A stretch of 64,000 nt of DNA from Flemingiibacterium sp045586505 (GTDB taxonomy: Bacteria; Bacillota; Clostridia; Oscillospirales; CAG-272): positions 1 to 64,000 of the forward strand of contig JAZNAL010000035.1 in NCBI GenBank assembly GCA_045586505.1, written 5' to 3'. Position numbers and translations under genes: made by a program. Position 1 is the first letter of the stretch. Each line of letters opens with the position of its first letter. Below the pieces are notes generated by a model. It did not search any database, had not been told where the DNA came from, and worked only from the letters and a program-made list of their open reading frames with translations. Positions 22,987 through 31,672 of this stretch are shown here, one piece after another.

Positions 22987-24309
22987 TTACTGAATAATTG
23001 TGCTCATATAGAGCTGAATCATCGCATTAATTATGCGAAGGCCCTTAGTGGTAAGCACCACGGCTCCTTTGCTGTTTCCGACATCTACGGAAACCATATC
23101 AGGATCGAAGTTCTCGATGGCGCGAATACGTTCAAGTGCCTGGAAGATCTTGATGATATCGTTCCAAAGAGATGCTCTGCCGGAATCATCGTTCGCCACG
23201 ACGCCTATATAACTCGTATTGAACAGAACCGCCACGTCGTTTGCGATCTGGTCGCAAACTCTGATCGTCTGATTGCTTTGGAATACTTCGCCCTTCTCCT
23301 TTGTGAGGGTAACGAGCGTGTTGATGTCCGCAAGCACACGCACTTCGCCGTTTGCATTGTGGAACATAAACTTACCGGCGTTGATAGCCGCCTCAAGCTC
23401 CGTCTGGGTGTGGTCCACGTTCACGGTAAGCTCGCCGTCGTACAGCACGTTTGTCATAGATCTGTTGACCGCCGTACCTGCGTGTGCTCCCGTGAGCCAG
23501 TAGACGATCATATGCGCGTCCACACCGGGTATATCAGGGTGTGTTACGGTATTCCACGCACCGATTACCCCCTCGTAGTCGGCATCAGACTGCCACGCAA
23601 TAAGCTGAGACTTGGCGCCGAGCGAATCACGCACGCGCGCATTAAAGTTCTCGTAGAGTGCGACGGTAGTAGTGTCTGCTACCGGGCAGCAAAGAGCGTT
23701 ATACGAGTAGCTCTCGATCTTGTCGAGGAATGCCTGATGCGATTCGCCGGTTATCTCCGCTGCATTAGCGCCGCCGCTGAGCGGAGTCCCCGCAGTTTCG
23801 GCGAGTGTTGCAGTCTTATCGAACACAACAAAGGCGTTATCGGCAAGATCAGCCGCCTTCTCAACATTCTGCGAGTCGAAGCGAGTACCGTCAACGTAAG
23901 TACTTACCTCATACAGCGCCTCGTTATCCACGCTCTTGGCAATAACAACGCTGACAGCGTTGCCACGAGTGCCGGGATACTTGGCGGTACCGTATGTATT
24001 TGACGCAGCCTTCGCGCCGCTACCTAAACGGTAGCAATAAACCTTTGTGGCGTGACAGAAGATCTCGCGAAGCGCGAGCATCTCGGGAGCTTCGTAGGCG
24101 TATCCGAAGATAGTCGTACACTTCTTTTGGAAGTCTTCAGCCGTCACCTCAAATACGGTGTTCTCGGGGCCCCAATTAAGCACAAAAGGCGCCGCCGCAA
24201 TTCCTCTCTCAGAAAGTTCAGCCGTCGCCTTCGCCGCGCTTATAAAATTGATATACGCACCCGGCATTACCTTGTTCATAGTAACCCAAGTGCCTCCGCC
24301 GTATGCCAT
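22987..24309 (-). CDS. Contractile tail sheath protein (XkdK family)
   Basis: 440 residues: MAYGGGTWVTMNKVMPGAYINF, ITGESHQAFLDKIESY, YWLTGAHAGTAVNRSMTNV and NGEVRVLADINTLVTLT are hallmarks of XkdK sheath proteins. It shows the phage is a myophage with a contractile tail. Confidence 0.95.
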   Translation of the reverse strand: MAYGGGTWVTMNKVMPGAYINFISAAKATAELSERGIAAAPFVLNWGPENTVFEVTAEDFQKKCTTIFGYAYEAPEMLALREIFCHATKVYCYRLGSGAKAASNTYGTAKYPGTRGNAVSVVIAKSVDNEALYEVSTYVDGTRFDSQNVEKAADLADNAFVVFDKTATLAETAGTPLSGGANAAEITGESHQAFLDKIESYSYNALCCPVADTTTVALYENFNARVRDSLGAKSQLIAWQSDADYEGVIGAWNTVTHPDIPGVDAHMIVYWLTGAHAGTAVNRSMTNVLYDGELTVNVDHTQTELEAAINAGKFMFHNANGEVRVLADINTLVTLTKEKGEVFQSNQTIRVCDQIANDVAVLFNTSYIGVVANDDSGRASLWNDIIKIFQALERIRAIENFDPDMVSVDVGNSKGAVVLTTKGLRIINAMIQLYMSTIIQ

Positions 24310-24310
24310 A

Positions 24311-24487
24311 TTATCTTACCTTACCTTTCATGTATTTTTCGATGAGCGCGTCTACCTGCGCAGTCGTATACGACTTGCCGTCTTCAAGAAGCGCACTCAA
24401 CACATCTCGTCTGGATGCGTATTTCTCCGAGGCAAGCAACTGCTTTTTAGTGTGAGCAGACGCTGCCTCGGTGTTAGCCTTTGACAT
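24311..24487 (-). CDS. Small phage protein (58 aa) upstream of sheath
   Basis: ATG at 24487 with AGGAGG upstream; stop one base before the sheath start. Basic helical protein beginning SKANTEAASAHTKKQLLASE, with the conserved-looking end TTAQVDALIEKYMKGKV. Similar small genes lie between connector and sheath genes in related phages. Function unknown. Confidence 0.7.
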   Translation of the reverse strand: MSKANTEAASAHTKKQLLASEKYASRRDVLSALLEDGKSYTTAQVDALIEKYMKGKVR

Positions 24488-24491
24488 AGAA

Positions 24492-24920
24492 TTAAACCTC
24501 CTGTATTATTGATAGTGATTCGATTGGTTCGACCTCTTCGGGAACGTACACAAAATGTGGGTAGCGCACTATGCAGTGCAGTACGTCATCGCTTATCGTG
24601 CACTCAAATCCCGTACCGTGCACACTGTCACCCTCGGGCGTACTGACAGTACCGAGAATGTACGGCAGTCGCCCGGCAACGTTTAGACACTCCGTGCGGC
24701 TGTCCTTCGCGGCAGGGTAGTAGATAACGTCAAACGTTATGCTTCTCTGCGCTCGCGAGCCCATTTGCCCGGTATGAGCGGGAGTAATGGGCAAAACAGT
24801 AAAGTCGCCCGGGTTCAAGCCCTGCTTGGCTGCCTCTCCGCGTATCTTGGCAGTCGGGAAGAACCTATGAAGCGCTAACGTTACCGCATCAAACACACTG
24901 TTATAGCTTATCTCCGCCAC
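24492..24920 (-). CDS. Tail terminator-family protein (DUF6838-like)
   Basis: 142 residues from the GTG at 24920 (SD GGGAGGTG). The N-terminus (ISYNSVFDAVTLALHRFFPTAKIRGE region) and SITFDVIYYPAAKDS fit phage tail-completion/terminator proteins in XkdK-type phages. Its position after the gp10-like gene and before the sheath agrees. Overlaps the upstream gene by 20 bp. Confidence 0.7.
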   Translation of the reverse strand: MAEISYNSVFDAVTLALHRFFPTAKIRGEAAKQGLNPGDFTVLPITPAHTGQMGSRAQRSITFDVIYYPAAKDSRTECLNVAGRLPYILGTVSTPEGDSVHGTGFECTISDDVLHCIVRYPHFVYVPEEVEPIESLSIIQEV

Positions 24921-25545
24921 CGCCGAACACCTCCCGTAATTTGTTTTCGAGTTTTTTCTGTAAAATGCCCGGAGCTATCCTCTCGAGATCCTCCTCGGAC
25001 ATTGTGAGCATATACTTTCCTGGTACCCACCCGTTCTTCAGGCGCTTACCTATCGCGGGAACGTAACGCCCGGGCGTCTGCCTGTGGCCGTACTCAACGT
25101 ACTCGGCGTACAGCACGGGGTTCACGATTTCGATTATGTAATCGTTGCCGCTTTTGGTCACGGCAAGCGACTTTGCATATTCCGCAGCTTGGGCGGCAGA
25201 CGGTTTTCCGCTGCCGCCTTCTGCTTCTTCGTGTGTTTTAGCTGTCCAACCTCGTCGCAAGGTGCCGCCGTCGTATCCGCCCCAGTACTGCGCAAGCCTT
25301 GCGCCTTCCGCAGTGAGAAACGTGCGCTTCTTACCGCTCGCGCCCTCAACCTTTTCGGTTTTTGAGCCCTGCAATTCCGGCTTTGTTCCTACGGGAGTGC
25401 GGGGTATAACAAGGGCGAGCAATCTTGCCGCAAGCTCCTTGGAGGCGTCCCGGCAAAAGGTATCGAGATCAGCATCTTCAAGCTTTTGCAGACGTTCATG
25501 CAAAGACTTGAGCTGCGAAAAATCACAGCTTCCCCATTTTGCCAT
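24901..25545 (-). CDS. HK97 gp10-like head-tail connector protein
   Basis: 214 residues from the ATG at 25545, overlapping the preceding TAA by 1 bp. SLHERLQKLEDADLDTF, ELAARLLALVIPRTPVGT and PVLYAEYVEYGHRQTPGRYVPA are gp10-family motifs. Acts in the head-tail joining complex. Confidence 0.88.
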   Translation of the reverse strand: MAKWGSCDFSQLKSLHERLQKLEDADLDTFCRDASKELAARLLALVIPRTPVGTKPELQGSKTEKVEGASGKKRTFLTAEGARLAQYWGGYDGGTLRRGWTAKTHEEAEGGSGKPSAAQAAEYAKSLAVTKSGNDYIIEIVNPVLYAEYVEYGHRQTPGRYVPAIGKRLKNGWVPGKYMLTMSEEDLERIAPGILQKKLENKLREVFGGGGDKL

Positions 25546-25922
25546 TATGCCCATCCTCGAAATAGCTCGAGCGGGATCTCTTGGTGACACGAGTACACGG
25601 CGGGTTTACCGCTTCGCTCATAGTCTGCGGTCACACCTTTTTGTACAACCGTGATTTTAGAACCGACAGGGATGTCGAGCTTCGCATCGATAAACAGCTT
25701 GATGCTCTGAACGGGGCGCGATGCTCCGTCCGAGCTCTCCGCGCTGTCAACCGTATCAAACGATATTCGGCACGGCTCATCGGTGTAAAGAGCTTTCTCC
25801 TCATCTTCTGACCGCCCATTGGCTTCGTTGGTCTTAGGTTCGCGTATAATAACGGTGCACCTCCCGTCCCAAAGACGCTTGATAGCACTGCTGTAGGCGC
25901 GCAAATCAATACCGTTTACCAT
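25545..25922 (-). CDS. Phage head-tail connector/stopper-like protein (YqbH-type)
   Basis: 125 residues, beta-rich. CRISFDTVDSAESSDGA and AKLDIPVGSKITVVQKGVT resemble the stopper proteins that follow the gp6-like adaptor. It lies between the adaptor and gp10 genes. Family assignment is by pattern and order. Confidence 0.7.
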   Translation of the reverse strand: MVNGIDLRAYSSAIKRLWDGRCTVIIREPKTNEANGRSEDEEKALYTDEPCRISFDTVDSAESSDGASRPVQSIKLFIDAKLDIPVGSKITVVQKGVTADYERSGKPAVYSCHQEIPLELFRGWA

Positions 25923-26299
25923 TTGATCCTCCTGTACGCCGCAAAAACACTCGGGGGCGGATTTACGAGATCGTTTATCATTACGTCAAGCTTATCCTCG
26001 GGTGTGCTTGTATCCGCAAAATCCACAGACACGTCACCTTCACTGATATTTGTGACCGGCACAGAAAAATCAAAATTTTCTCCGAGCTTTCCTGCGTCTT
26101 TAAGGTCACGCAGAAAATATCCAGTTGCCATATCGACGTGCGTATAATACAGCCCGTCGGGTATGTCGGTGCGGTTAATGCTGGCACAGATCTGTTCTGC
26201 CGCACGGTTTATAGAATAATCGATAGCGAGCGAATCACTCCCTTTGGCACTGTATCCAAAGATTTCAAGTCTTGCTATAACATCAGATTGCGATATCAT
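25916..26299 (-). CDS. Head-tail adaptor (YqbG/gp6-like)
   Basis: 127 residues from the ATG at 26299 (SD AAGGAGG, 8-nt spacing). Helical N-terminal part ISQSDVIARLEIFGY and DYSINRAAEQICASINRTDI, then HVDMATGYFLRDLK, as in the small adaptor proteins bound under the portal. Confidence 0.75.
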   Translation of the reverse strand: MISQSDVIARLEIFGYSAKGSDSLAIDYSINRAAEQICASINRTDIPDGLYYTHVDMATGYFLRDLKDAGKLGENFDFSVPVTNISEGDVSVDFADTSTPEDKLDVMINDLVNPPPSVFAAYRRIKW

Positions 26300-26316
26300 C
26301 GACCGCACCTCCTTGC

Positions 26317-26604
26317 TTATTCGTTGTGGGTACCAGTACCGCCCTCGGTAGCAGCCTTGATGATAGCGAGAATATCCTCTGCGCTTGCCGCGTCGCCGAT
26401 GTCGATCTTATTCTTCTTGGCGTACTTCTTGAGCTGTGCTGCGGTCATACTCTCGAGCGCAACATCTTCTTCGATTTTCTCGACGGTGCAGCCCTGCGCC
26501 TTAAGACGCTCTGCTACAGATACGTCGTCCGTTTCGAGAAGCTTTACCGTACGCTTGCCGTCCCAGATGCCGCCATTCTTTGCCTTGGGTGTAATCTTAA
26601 ACAT
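26317..26604 (-). CDS. Small phage protein with SAP/HeH-like C-terminal helix pair
   Basis: 95 residues. The C-terminal part ESMTAAQLKKYAKKNKIDIG...ILAIIK resembles HeH/LEM or SAP-like folds found in small head genes next to capsid genes. Function unknown. SD CGGAGGTG. Confidence 0.6.
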   Translation of the reverse strand: MFKITPKAKNGGIWDGKRTVKLLETDDVSVAERLKAQGCTVEKIEEDVALESMTAAQLKKYAKKNKIDIGDAASAEDILAIIKAATEGGTGTHNE

Positions 26605-26618
26605 ATCGGCACCTCCGA

Positions 26619-27578
26619 TTATTCAGCCTTGAGGCCGGTGATAGAACCGTGGAGGAATGCAGGACCGTGTGCAAGACCGATCTGACCGTAGATCTGCTTG
26701 CGCTCGGAAGCACCTTCCTTGGCGAGATCCTCGAGGAAGAGAACGCCCTTGCCGGGAACGTCCTGGAACACGGGAGCGAGCGCCGCAACGTCCGCGATGA
26801 GGATCTTGTCTGCAGGCATAAAGGGATCGTAAGCGACGCCCATCTTGAAGAAATCGTTTTCGAGCTCGGTAATGTTCATACCACCCACGTTGCGGGAAGC
26901 CGCCTTGTTGTAGCCGAGCTGCTTCTCGTAAAGCGCGGTAATAGCCTGCTTCTGGTAAGATCCGCAGAGGAGAACCATATTGCCGAATGCAGCGCCGCCG
27001 TCTGCCATAGCCTTGTAGAGCGCCTTGAGCAAGTCAAGGGAAAGCTCAGCATCTGCCGCGGCGATAGTAGTGCCGGCGGAGCAAAGCTCAAGCATACCGC
27101 GCGTCTTGTTTGCAACGTCTGCGCCGGTGGACTTCTGATAAACACCGTTGATGAACGTGTACTCAACGTCCTGAGCGATCTTTTCGAGTCTGCGCGCTAC
27201 CTGCCAGTCAAGCTCGTTTGCGGGATTGGGCTGGTTGCCTGCAGTATTAAGGCCCTGAAGCTTGCCACGGTTAGCCTGCTTTGCATAGGTGATCGACACG
27301 GTTTCGTGGAAGATCTGAGTCACGTTAGTTTCCTGATTGCGTGCAATCGCACTTGCGGCAGGGGCCTTCTCGGAAGCAGTTTCCGAAATATCAGGCTGCG
27401 ATGCTGTGGGGAATTCATAGAGTACGCCGGTGGCGAACTCGTCGTTCTCTGTCTTCATGCCGCCGGTAAGACCGCCGATCATAGAGAGAAGAGGGGTTTT
27501 GGTGGGGGAGCAAGTGAAAAGCTCGCCCGCGTAGTTGGGCAGATTCCAAGTGTTGCCCGTTCCATTTACGTTTGCCAT
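26619..27578 (-). CDS. Major capsid protein (SU10/DUF5309 type)
   Basis: 319 residues. FTCSPTKTPLLSMIGGL near the N-terminus, then ETASEKAPAASAIARNQETN and NVTQIFHETVSITYAKQA, and LLCGSYQKQAITALY are typical of this HK97-fold capsid group. It follows a GP20-type scaffold gene. Confidence 0.88.
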   Translation of the reverse strand: MANVNGTGNTWNLPNYAGELFTCSPTKTPLLSMIGGLTGGMKTENDEFATGVLYEFPTASQPDISETASEKAPAASAIARNQETNVTQIFHETVSITYAKQANRGKLQGLNTAGNQPNPANELDWQVARRLEKIAQDVEYTFINGVYQKSTGADVANKTRGMLELCSAGTTIAAADAELSLDLLKALYKAMADGGAAFGNMVLLCGSYQKQAITALYEKQLGYNKAASRNVGGMNITELENDFFKMGVAYDPFMPADKILIADVAALAPVFQDVPGKGVLFLEDLAKEGASERKQIYGQIGLAHGPAFLHGSITGLKAE

Positions 27579-27597
27579 AGTTTTTTTACCTATCCTT

Positions 27598-28239
27598 TCA
27601 CATTAAAAATACGTTGTTTGCCGCGGCTTCTCGCTTAATAGCGACTGCCGCCGCCGTGTCGCCGTTTTTTCTCGCCTCGGCAAGGCGCGTTGCGTAGGTA
27701 TCTACATCTGCAGGCGGTGTGTTACCGCCGGGATTGCCGGGCTGCATACCCGTGAAGCCGGGCGTTCCGCCGCCCTTGGGGTCCGCAGCATCAAAGAGGT
27801 ACGCTTCATCAGCCGCAACCTTATCTAAAGCCGCATTGATGTCGCCCTCTCTGTTTTTGGAAGCCTTGAGCGTTTCCAGATCGAGCAGCGCGCGCACTGC
27901 CTTGACGTTCTTCGCACCCTTGGCTTTAATTGCCGAATCAACGGTAGAATTGAAATCCATATCGTCAAGCTTCTGCTGATGCTCCGCGTCCTTTGCGGCA
28001 AGATCGTTGGTGAGCTTGGTTATTTCACCCTTCAGCTCGTCCACGTTGACGCCCTCGAAGGACTTAAGCGCCTTCTGCGCGTCATCAAGTGACGCTTTGT
28101 AAGTGTCACGCGCTGTGCGGATCTTCTCGACCTCGGCAACGGTCTTGTAATTTTCGTTTACAGCCGTGTCGAAGTCAGCCTTTTTATCGGCAGGAATTTC
28201 GATGCCGAGCTCCTTCAGGATTTCGTGTATGTTTTTCAT
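27598..28239 (-). CDS. Phage scaffold protein (GP20 family)
   Basis: 213 residues. MKNIHEILKELGIEIPADKK start, long coiled coil (about 35-95) and FNSTVDSAIKAKGAKNVKAV are GP20 hallmarks, followed by a Gly/Pro-rich linker (GGGTPGFTGMQPGNPGGN) and a C-terminal helix. It directs capsid assembly. Confidence 0.92.
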   Translation of the reverse strand: MKNIHEILKELGIEIPADKKADFDTAVNENYKTVAEVEKIRTARDTYKASLDDAQKALKSFEGVNVDELKGEITKLTNDLAAKDAEHQQKLDDMDFNSTVDSAIKAKGAKNVKAVRALLDLETLKASKNREGDINAALDKVAADEAYLFDAADPKGGGTPGFTGMQPGNPGGNTPPADVDTYATRLAEARKNGDTAAAVAIKREAAANNVFLM

Positions 28240-28326
28240 CGTGCTATCCTTTCTGCGTGATTTTTATACCGCTTCGCCTGCGGTTGAAGGATTTGCCGCG
28301 TAACCCTACGGCTAAGGGAAGGTATA

Positions 28327-28360
28327 ACAAAAGCTCGGCACACTTTCGTGTGTCGAGCTT
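28327..28360 (-). terminator. Hairpin terminator between MuF module and scaffold gene
   Basis: 12-bp stem (28331-28342 with 28349-28360, one G-T pair) followed on the minus strand by TTTTGTTAT. It probably lowers expression between the portal/MuF genes and the capsid genes, or is partly read through. Confidence 0.6.
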
Positions 28361-28405
28361 GGGTTATTGAGTTGTAATTACGCGAGTATAAGCGTTAAAG
28401 GAGCA

Positions 28406-28633
28406 TTATTCGATTATATAGGCTCCAACCATAGAAAACGCCCCAATCGGTGTTACCACCAAAGTTTGAATTTCCATAGTTGAAACACCGCCCTGCAGGG
28501 CTACTGACTGAAGGAGAAAATGATTTCCGTTATCATCTTTGATTGTTTGACCTATGACGGTGTTCTGTAACTGCCCGTCTATATCGATAGTCAACAAGTC
28601 TCTGACCTTCTCTGATTTTAATACTTTTATCAT
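28406..28633 (-). CDS. Small protein after MuF gene (possible immunity partner)
   Basis: 75 residues, beta-rich (LKSEKVRDLLTIDIDGQLQN; then GNHFLLQSVALQGG). The start ATG overlaps the MuF stop as TGATG. Its position directly after a MuF protein with an extra C-terminal domain, and before a terminator, is where immunity genes occur in MuF-toxin loci. No family recognised. Confidence 0.55.
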   Translation of the reverse strand: MIKVLKSEKVRDLLTIDIDGQLQNTVIGQTIKDDNGNHFLLQSVALQGGVSTMEIQTLVVTPIGAFSMVGAYIIE

Positions 28634-30129
28634 CAGCGTACTCCTTTCAGCAGTTGTTCCAATGCTTTTCGGTCATTTTCTAATATCTTTCTAGTAGTAT
28701 TGATCTCGGTTTTTGTAAGATTATACGCTTTCGCATTACGCAATATTTTTGTCTTCGCCTCCACCTCGGCACGAGCAATGCTCAGCGGTGTTCCGTCAAT
28801 CTTTCCGGATCTATATTGACTAGTATGAATTAACTCTTCAAATACAGCGACCCTTGACGGATTCCGCATGAGACAAACAGTGTTAGCGTTTAGCGTGATG
28901 CCCTCGGCTCCACGCGAAAGAACATATCTCTCGGAGTCTTCATCGGATAAAATTAAGATCCCAATTGTCTCGGCGCGCTTCTTTATCCGTGAAAATTGCT
29001 CTTCCGGCATAGGCTCGCCAATTGAAACACCGTTTATCTCTCGCTTGGTCAATAACATTTTAACATTTTTTGCTCGTTTTGTCAAGGTTTCTTTTGAAAC
29101 AAATTTGTTTCTCCACTGCTTGTAGGTCGTATCCCTCGACACTGCATAAGCCTTGCCCGTTTCAATATCGCGAGCATATCGTTCACCAACGCCTTCCATA
29201 TCAGCAAAATACGGTGCGGTACAGCATCGGCACCAAGGGTGAAACGGATTCGCCGTAAGCCCCGGCTGGTATGCGCTCATCGGGAAGACTTTGCCGTCAA
29301 GCTCCGAGCATTTATCACACGTTCCGTCGTCAAGCGTTCCGACCACCTGATACTGTTCAACGTCGAGCTCCTTGTAGCAATCTCTCTGACCAATACTCGC
29401 AAAATACGAGCTTTCTGTCATAACAAGACGCCCGGCGTTTTCCTTAGCTGTCTTGAACTTTGAAGCAATAGCGGCAATAGCCTTATCGGGCGTTGCGCTG
29501 CCTGTAACAAGTAAGCGTGTAAGCTCCTGCTGAATAGTGTCAACGAGCTTGTTTCTATCGCTCCATATTCGTGAGGAGAAGGTCTGCCCATCAGCCGTCC
29601 ACGGTTTTGCGAGCATTTTGTCAAGCATAGCGTCGTCCACCGCCTCAAAAGAATAACCCGCGCCGAATCCGCGCTGTATCTCGAAGGCTGTGTGATAATA
29701 GCTGTGCGTATAGGCGTGCTTTGCCGCATTAGCTGTAGCTGTCGTACGCGCCTTGGAAACAAGTTCCGCACGGTGCTGCAATTGGAGCTTGAGTGCTTCG
29801 TATTTGCTGATGTGGTGCCTGGCAGAAGCGTTTTCAAGCTGCTTTGCCCACTCACCCGAAATGGCGTTCTCCTCGCCCTTCTTTATGTATTCGCCGACGG
29901 TCCATTTGAACTCCTCAAGCTCATCGGCCACAAGAAGCTTGCGCGCACCTGCGTATGATACGTTGTTATTTGCGGCAAGGCGCTGATACCACGCGCGAAT
30001 CAGCGTATCGCAGTCAGCAATAGCCGCCTCGCATACGCGCTCAACCTCTTGCACGCTTTTATAGGTATCGTTAAGAATAGTCTCCTCGACTATCTTAAGC
30101 CGACGTGCCCAATAGTCTGCGTTATTCAT
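28633..30129 (-). CDS. MuF/SPP1 gp7-like minor head protein with extra C-terminal domain
   Basis: 498 residues. Residues about 1-330 are the phage head-morphogenesis (MuF) protein, ending in the MuF motif DDGTCDKCSELDGKVFP ... HPWCRCC. After about residue 350 comes a roughly 150-residue C-terminal domain with ILILSDEDSERYVLSRGAEG, an FEELIHTSQYRSG motif and IARAEVEAKTKILRNAKAYN. Such extensions are known as polymorphic toxin domains in temperate phages; the toxin class here is not identified. It overlaps the portal gene by 8 bp. Confidence 0.85.
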   Translation of the reverse strand: MNNADYWARRLKIVEETILNDTYKSVQEVERVCEAAIADCDTLIRAWYQRLAANNNVSYAGARKLLVADELEEFKWTVGEYIKKGEENAISGEWAKQLENASARHHISKYEALKLQLQHRAELVSKARTTATANAAKHAYTHSYYHTAFEIQRGFGAGYSFEAVDDAMLDKMLAKPWTADGQTFSSRIWSDRNKLVDTIQQELTRLLVTGSATPDKAIAAIASKFKTAKENAGRLVMTESSYFASIGQRDCYKELDVEQYQVVGTLDDGTCDKCSELDGKVFPMSAYQPGLTANPFHPWCRCCTAPYFADMEGVGERYARDIETGKAYAVSRDTTYKQWRNKFVSKETLTKRAKNVKMLLTKREINGVSIGEPMPEEQFSRIKKRAETIGILILSDEDSERYVLSRGAEGITLNANTVCLMRNPSRVAVFEELIHTSQYRSGKIDGTPLSIARAEVEAKTKILRNAKAYNLTKTEINTTRKILENDRKALEQLLKGVR

Positions 30130-31654
30130 CTACGTTACCGCCGCCGTTATTCTGCCCACCGTTCTGTGCGCCACCGTTATTCTCAAACGCCGCACGGTAA
30201 GCGTCCACTTCAGCTGCCGCCTTTTCCTTTTCGGAATTGATCCGCTCGAGTTCTTTCTCTGGATCATCCACCCAAGGATGCTGTTTGACAATGGTCTCGT
30301 CGCTGAGTATACCCGCGGATTTTCCGCAATTCTCAATCGCCTCGGTTTCGTTGACAAGTATGTCACGGTTAAATACGACCGCTACGTCAGCGTTTTCGAA
30401 ATTGCCGACGTTGGTGTTTGCCAAATGCACGTTAACGAACCACAGAAGCTCCTCGAAAGCGGCTTGGAATTCCGTTTCCATTCCGTTAGCGTCGAGATCA
30501 ATGTCAGAATACATCGACCTGATGTTCATCTGATTAGGAGTGCCGTTCATTCGCTCGTCCTTCGCGTCGTATCCGCGCGCGTTCTCGATGATCGCCTTTT
30601 TAAGCAGCTCGATAACGGTTTTGTAGTTGTCGACGTTAAGCTCGATCTCAAGCTTGTCAACCGCGCCGTCGGAGCCCTCAAAGCTGCGAACCTTAACAGC
30701 GCCGTATGTGGCAAGATTACGGCGGAACTCGCCGAGATCTTCACCGTCGTAATTGTGGATAACGAGTACGGTGTTTCGGACGTCTTCCTCCATAGCGTTC
30801 ACGCCGTTTGAAAGCATGAGGTTGAGTGCATCCTGTAAGCACTTTACTCGACGCAGTAGCGGCTGCTCGCGATGATTAGCCTTGAAGCACACGAGCGGTA
30901 AGCGGTCCCAGTTATACCCGATCTGTTCACCTGTTTCGCCATCGGTAGCGGTGATATACGGACCGGACGGCGCATCATTATCAAATACGAGCGATCCGCC
31001 GTCCCATATAAAGCGGTCTATACCGCCGCCGTGCAATATTTCTGCCTTATAGACGATATTCTCATTGCCCGATGCATCGTATACATACGCAGAGAAAAGA
31101 TGCACAGCGCAGTCGAGCTCATCATGCTCGGTATCCGCCCAAAACGGAAGCACTTCGTGCGCCGGGAAAAGCGCAAACGAAAGCTCGTCCTTGGTTTTGT
31201 AGTACGGGAATACCCACACTTTGCCGCCCGTGAGTGCACGTTCAGCAGCTATGCGGATCTTGCGACGAACCTTGTAGGTAAATATCTTGTTAAGCGCCTC
31301 GGCATAGGCCTTGTTCTCCGTATCAAATATAAACGGCCGACCGCAAAGGTAATTCGCCTTCTGATCGACCATTTTAGCGTATTGATTATCTACGATGCGG
31401 TTATTGGGGAGGTTTTCAACCTGCTTCAACGTGCCACCTTCACCTATGACGGTACGTTTGCGTTTTAATATATCGTGGTTGCCGTCGTAATACTCGTCGC
31501 CTGCGATCTGCCCTTGCCGTTCAGAAGAACTAAACCAAGCTTTTATCTCGTGCTCGAGAAATTCCTTATCGGTCATTCCCGGAGTTATATACGCGGCAAT
31601 CTTGCCAACAAGCAGCAAGCTCGTGGGCTTATCATAAAAATTCAAAGTTTTCAC
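30122..31654 (-). CDS. Portal protein (SPP1 gp6 family)
   Basis: 510 residues from a GTG at 31654 (SD AAGGAGG). EYYDGNHDILKRKRTVIGEG, NRIVDNQYAKMVDQKANYL and the crown-side NVLVI-type helices identify an SPP1-type portal; a low-complexity Asn/Gly-rich C-terminus. It forms the dodecameric DNA channel at the head vertex. Confidence 0.93.
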   Translation of the reverse strand: MKTLNFYDKPTSLLLVGKIAAYITPGMTDKEFLEHEIKAWFSSSERQGQIAGDEYYDGNHDILKRKRTVIGEGGTLKQVENLPNNRIVDNQYAKMVDQKANYLCGRPFIFDTENKAYAEALNKIFTYKVRRKIRIAAERALTGGKVWVFPYYKTKDELSFALFPAHEVLPFWADTEHDELDCAVHLFSAYVYDASGNENIVYKAEILHGGGIDRFIWDGGSLVFDNDAPSGPYITATDGETGEQIGYNWDRLPLVCFKANHREQPLLRRVKCLQDALNLMLSNGVNAMEEDVRNTVLVIHNYDGEDLGEFRRNLATYGAVKVRSFEGSDGAVDKLEIELNVDNYKTVIELLKKAIIENARGYDAKDERMNGTPNQMNIRSMYSDIDLDANGMETEFQAAFEELLWFVNVHLANTNVGNFENADVAVVFNRDILVNETEAIENCGKSAGILSDETIVKQHPWVDDPEKELERINSEKEKAAAEVDAYRAAFENNGGAQNGGQNNGGGNVDE

Positions 31655-31672
31655 GGCTTACGCCTCCTTGCT

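Noticed and set aside
22978..24003. 341-codon plus-strand frame opposite the sheath gene
   Set aside because: Shadow of the sheath gene; no start site or domain.
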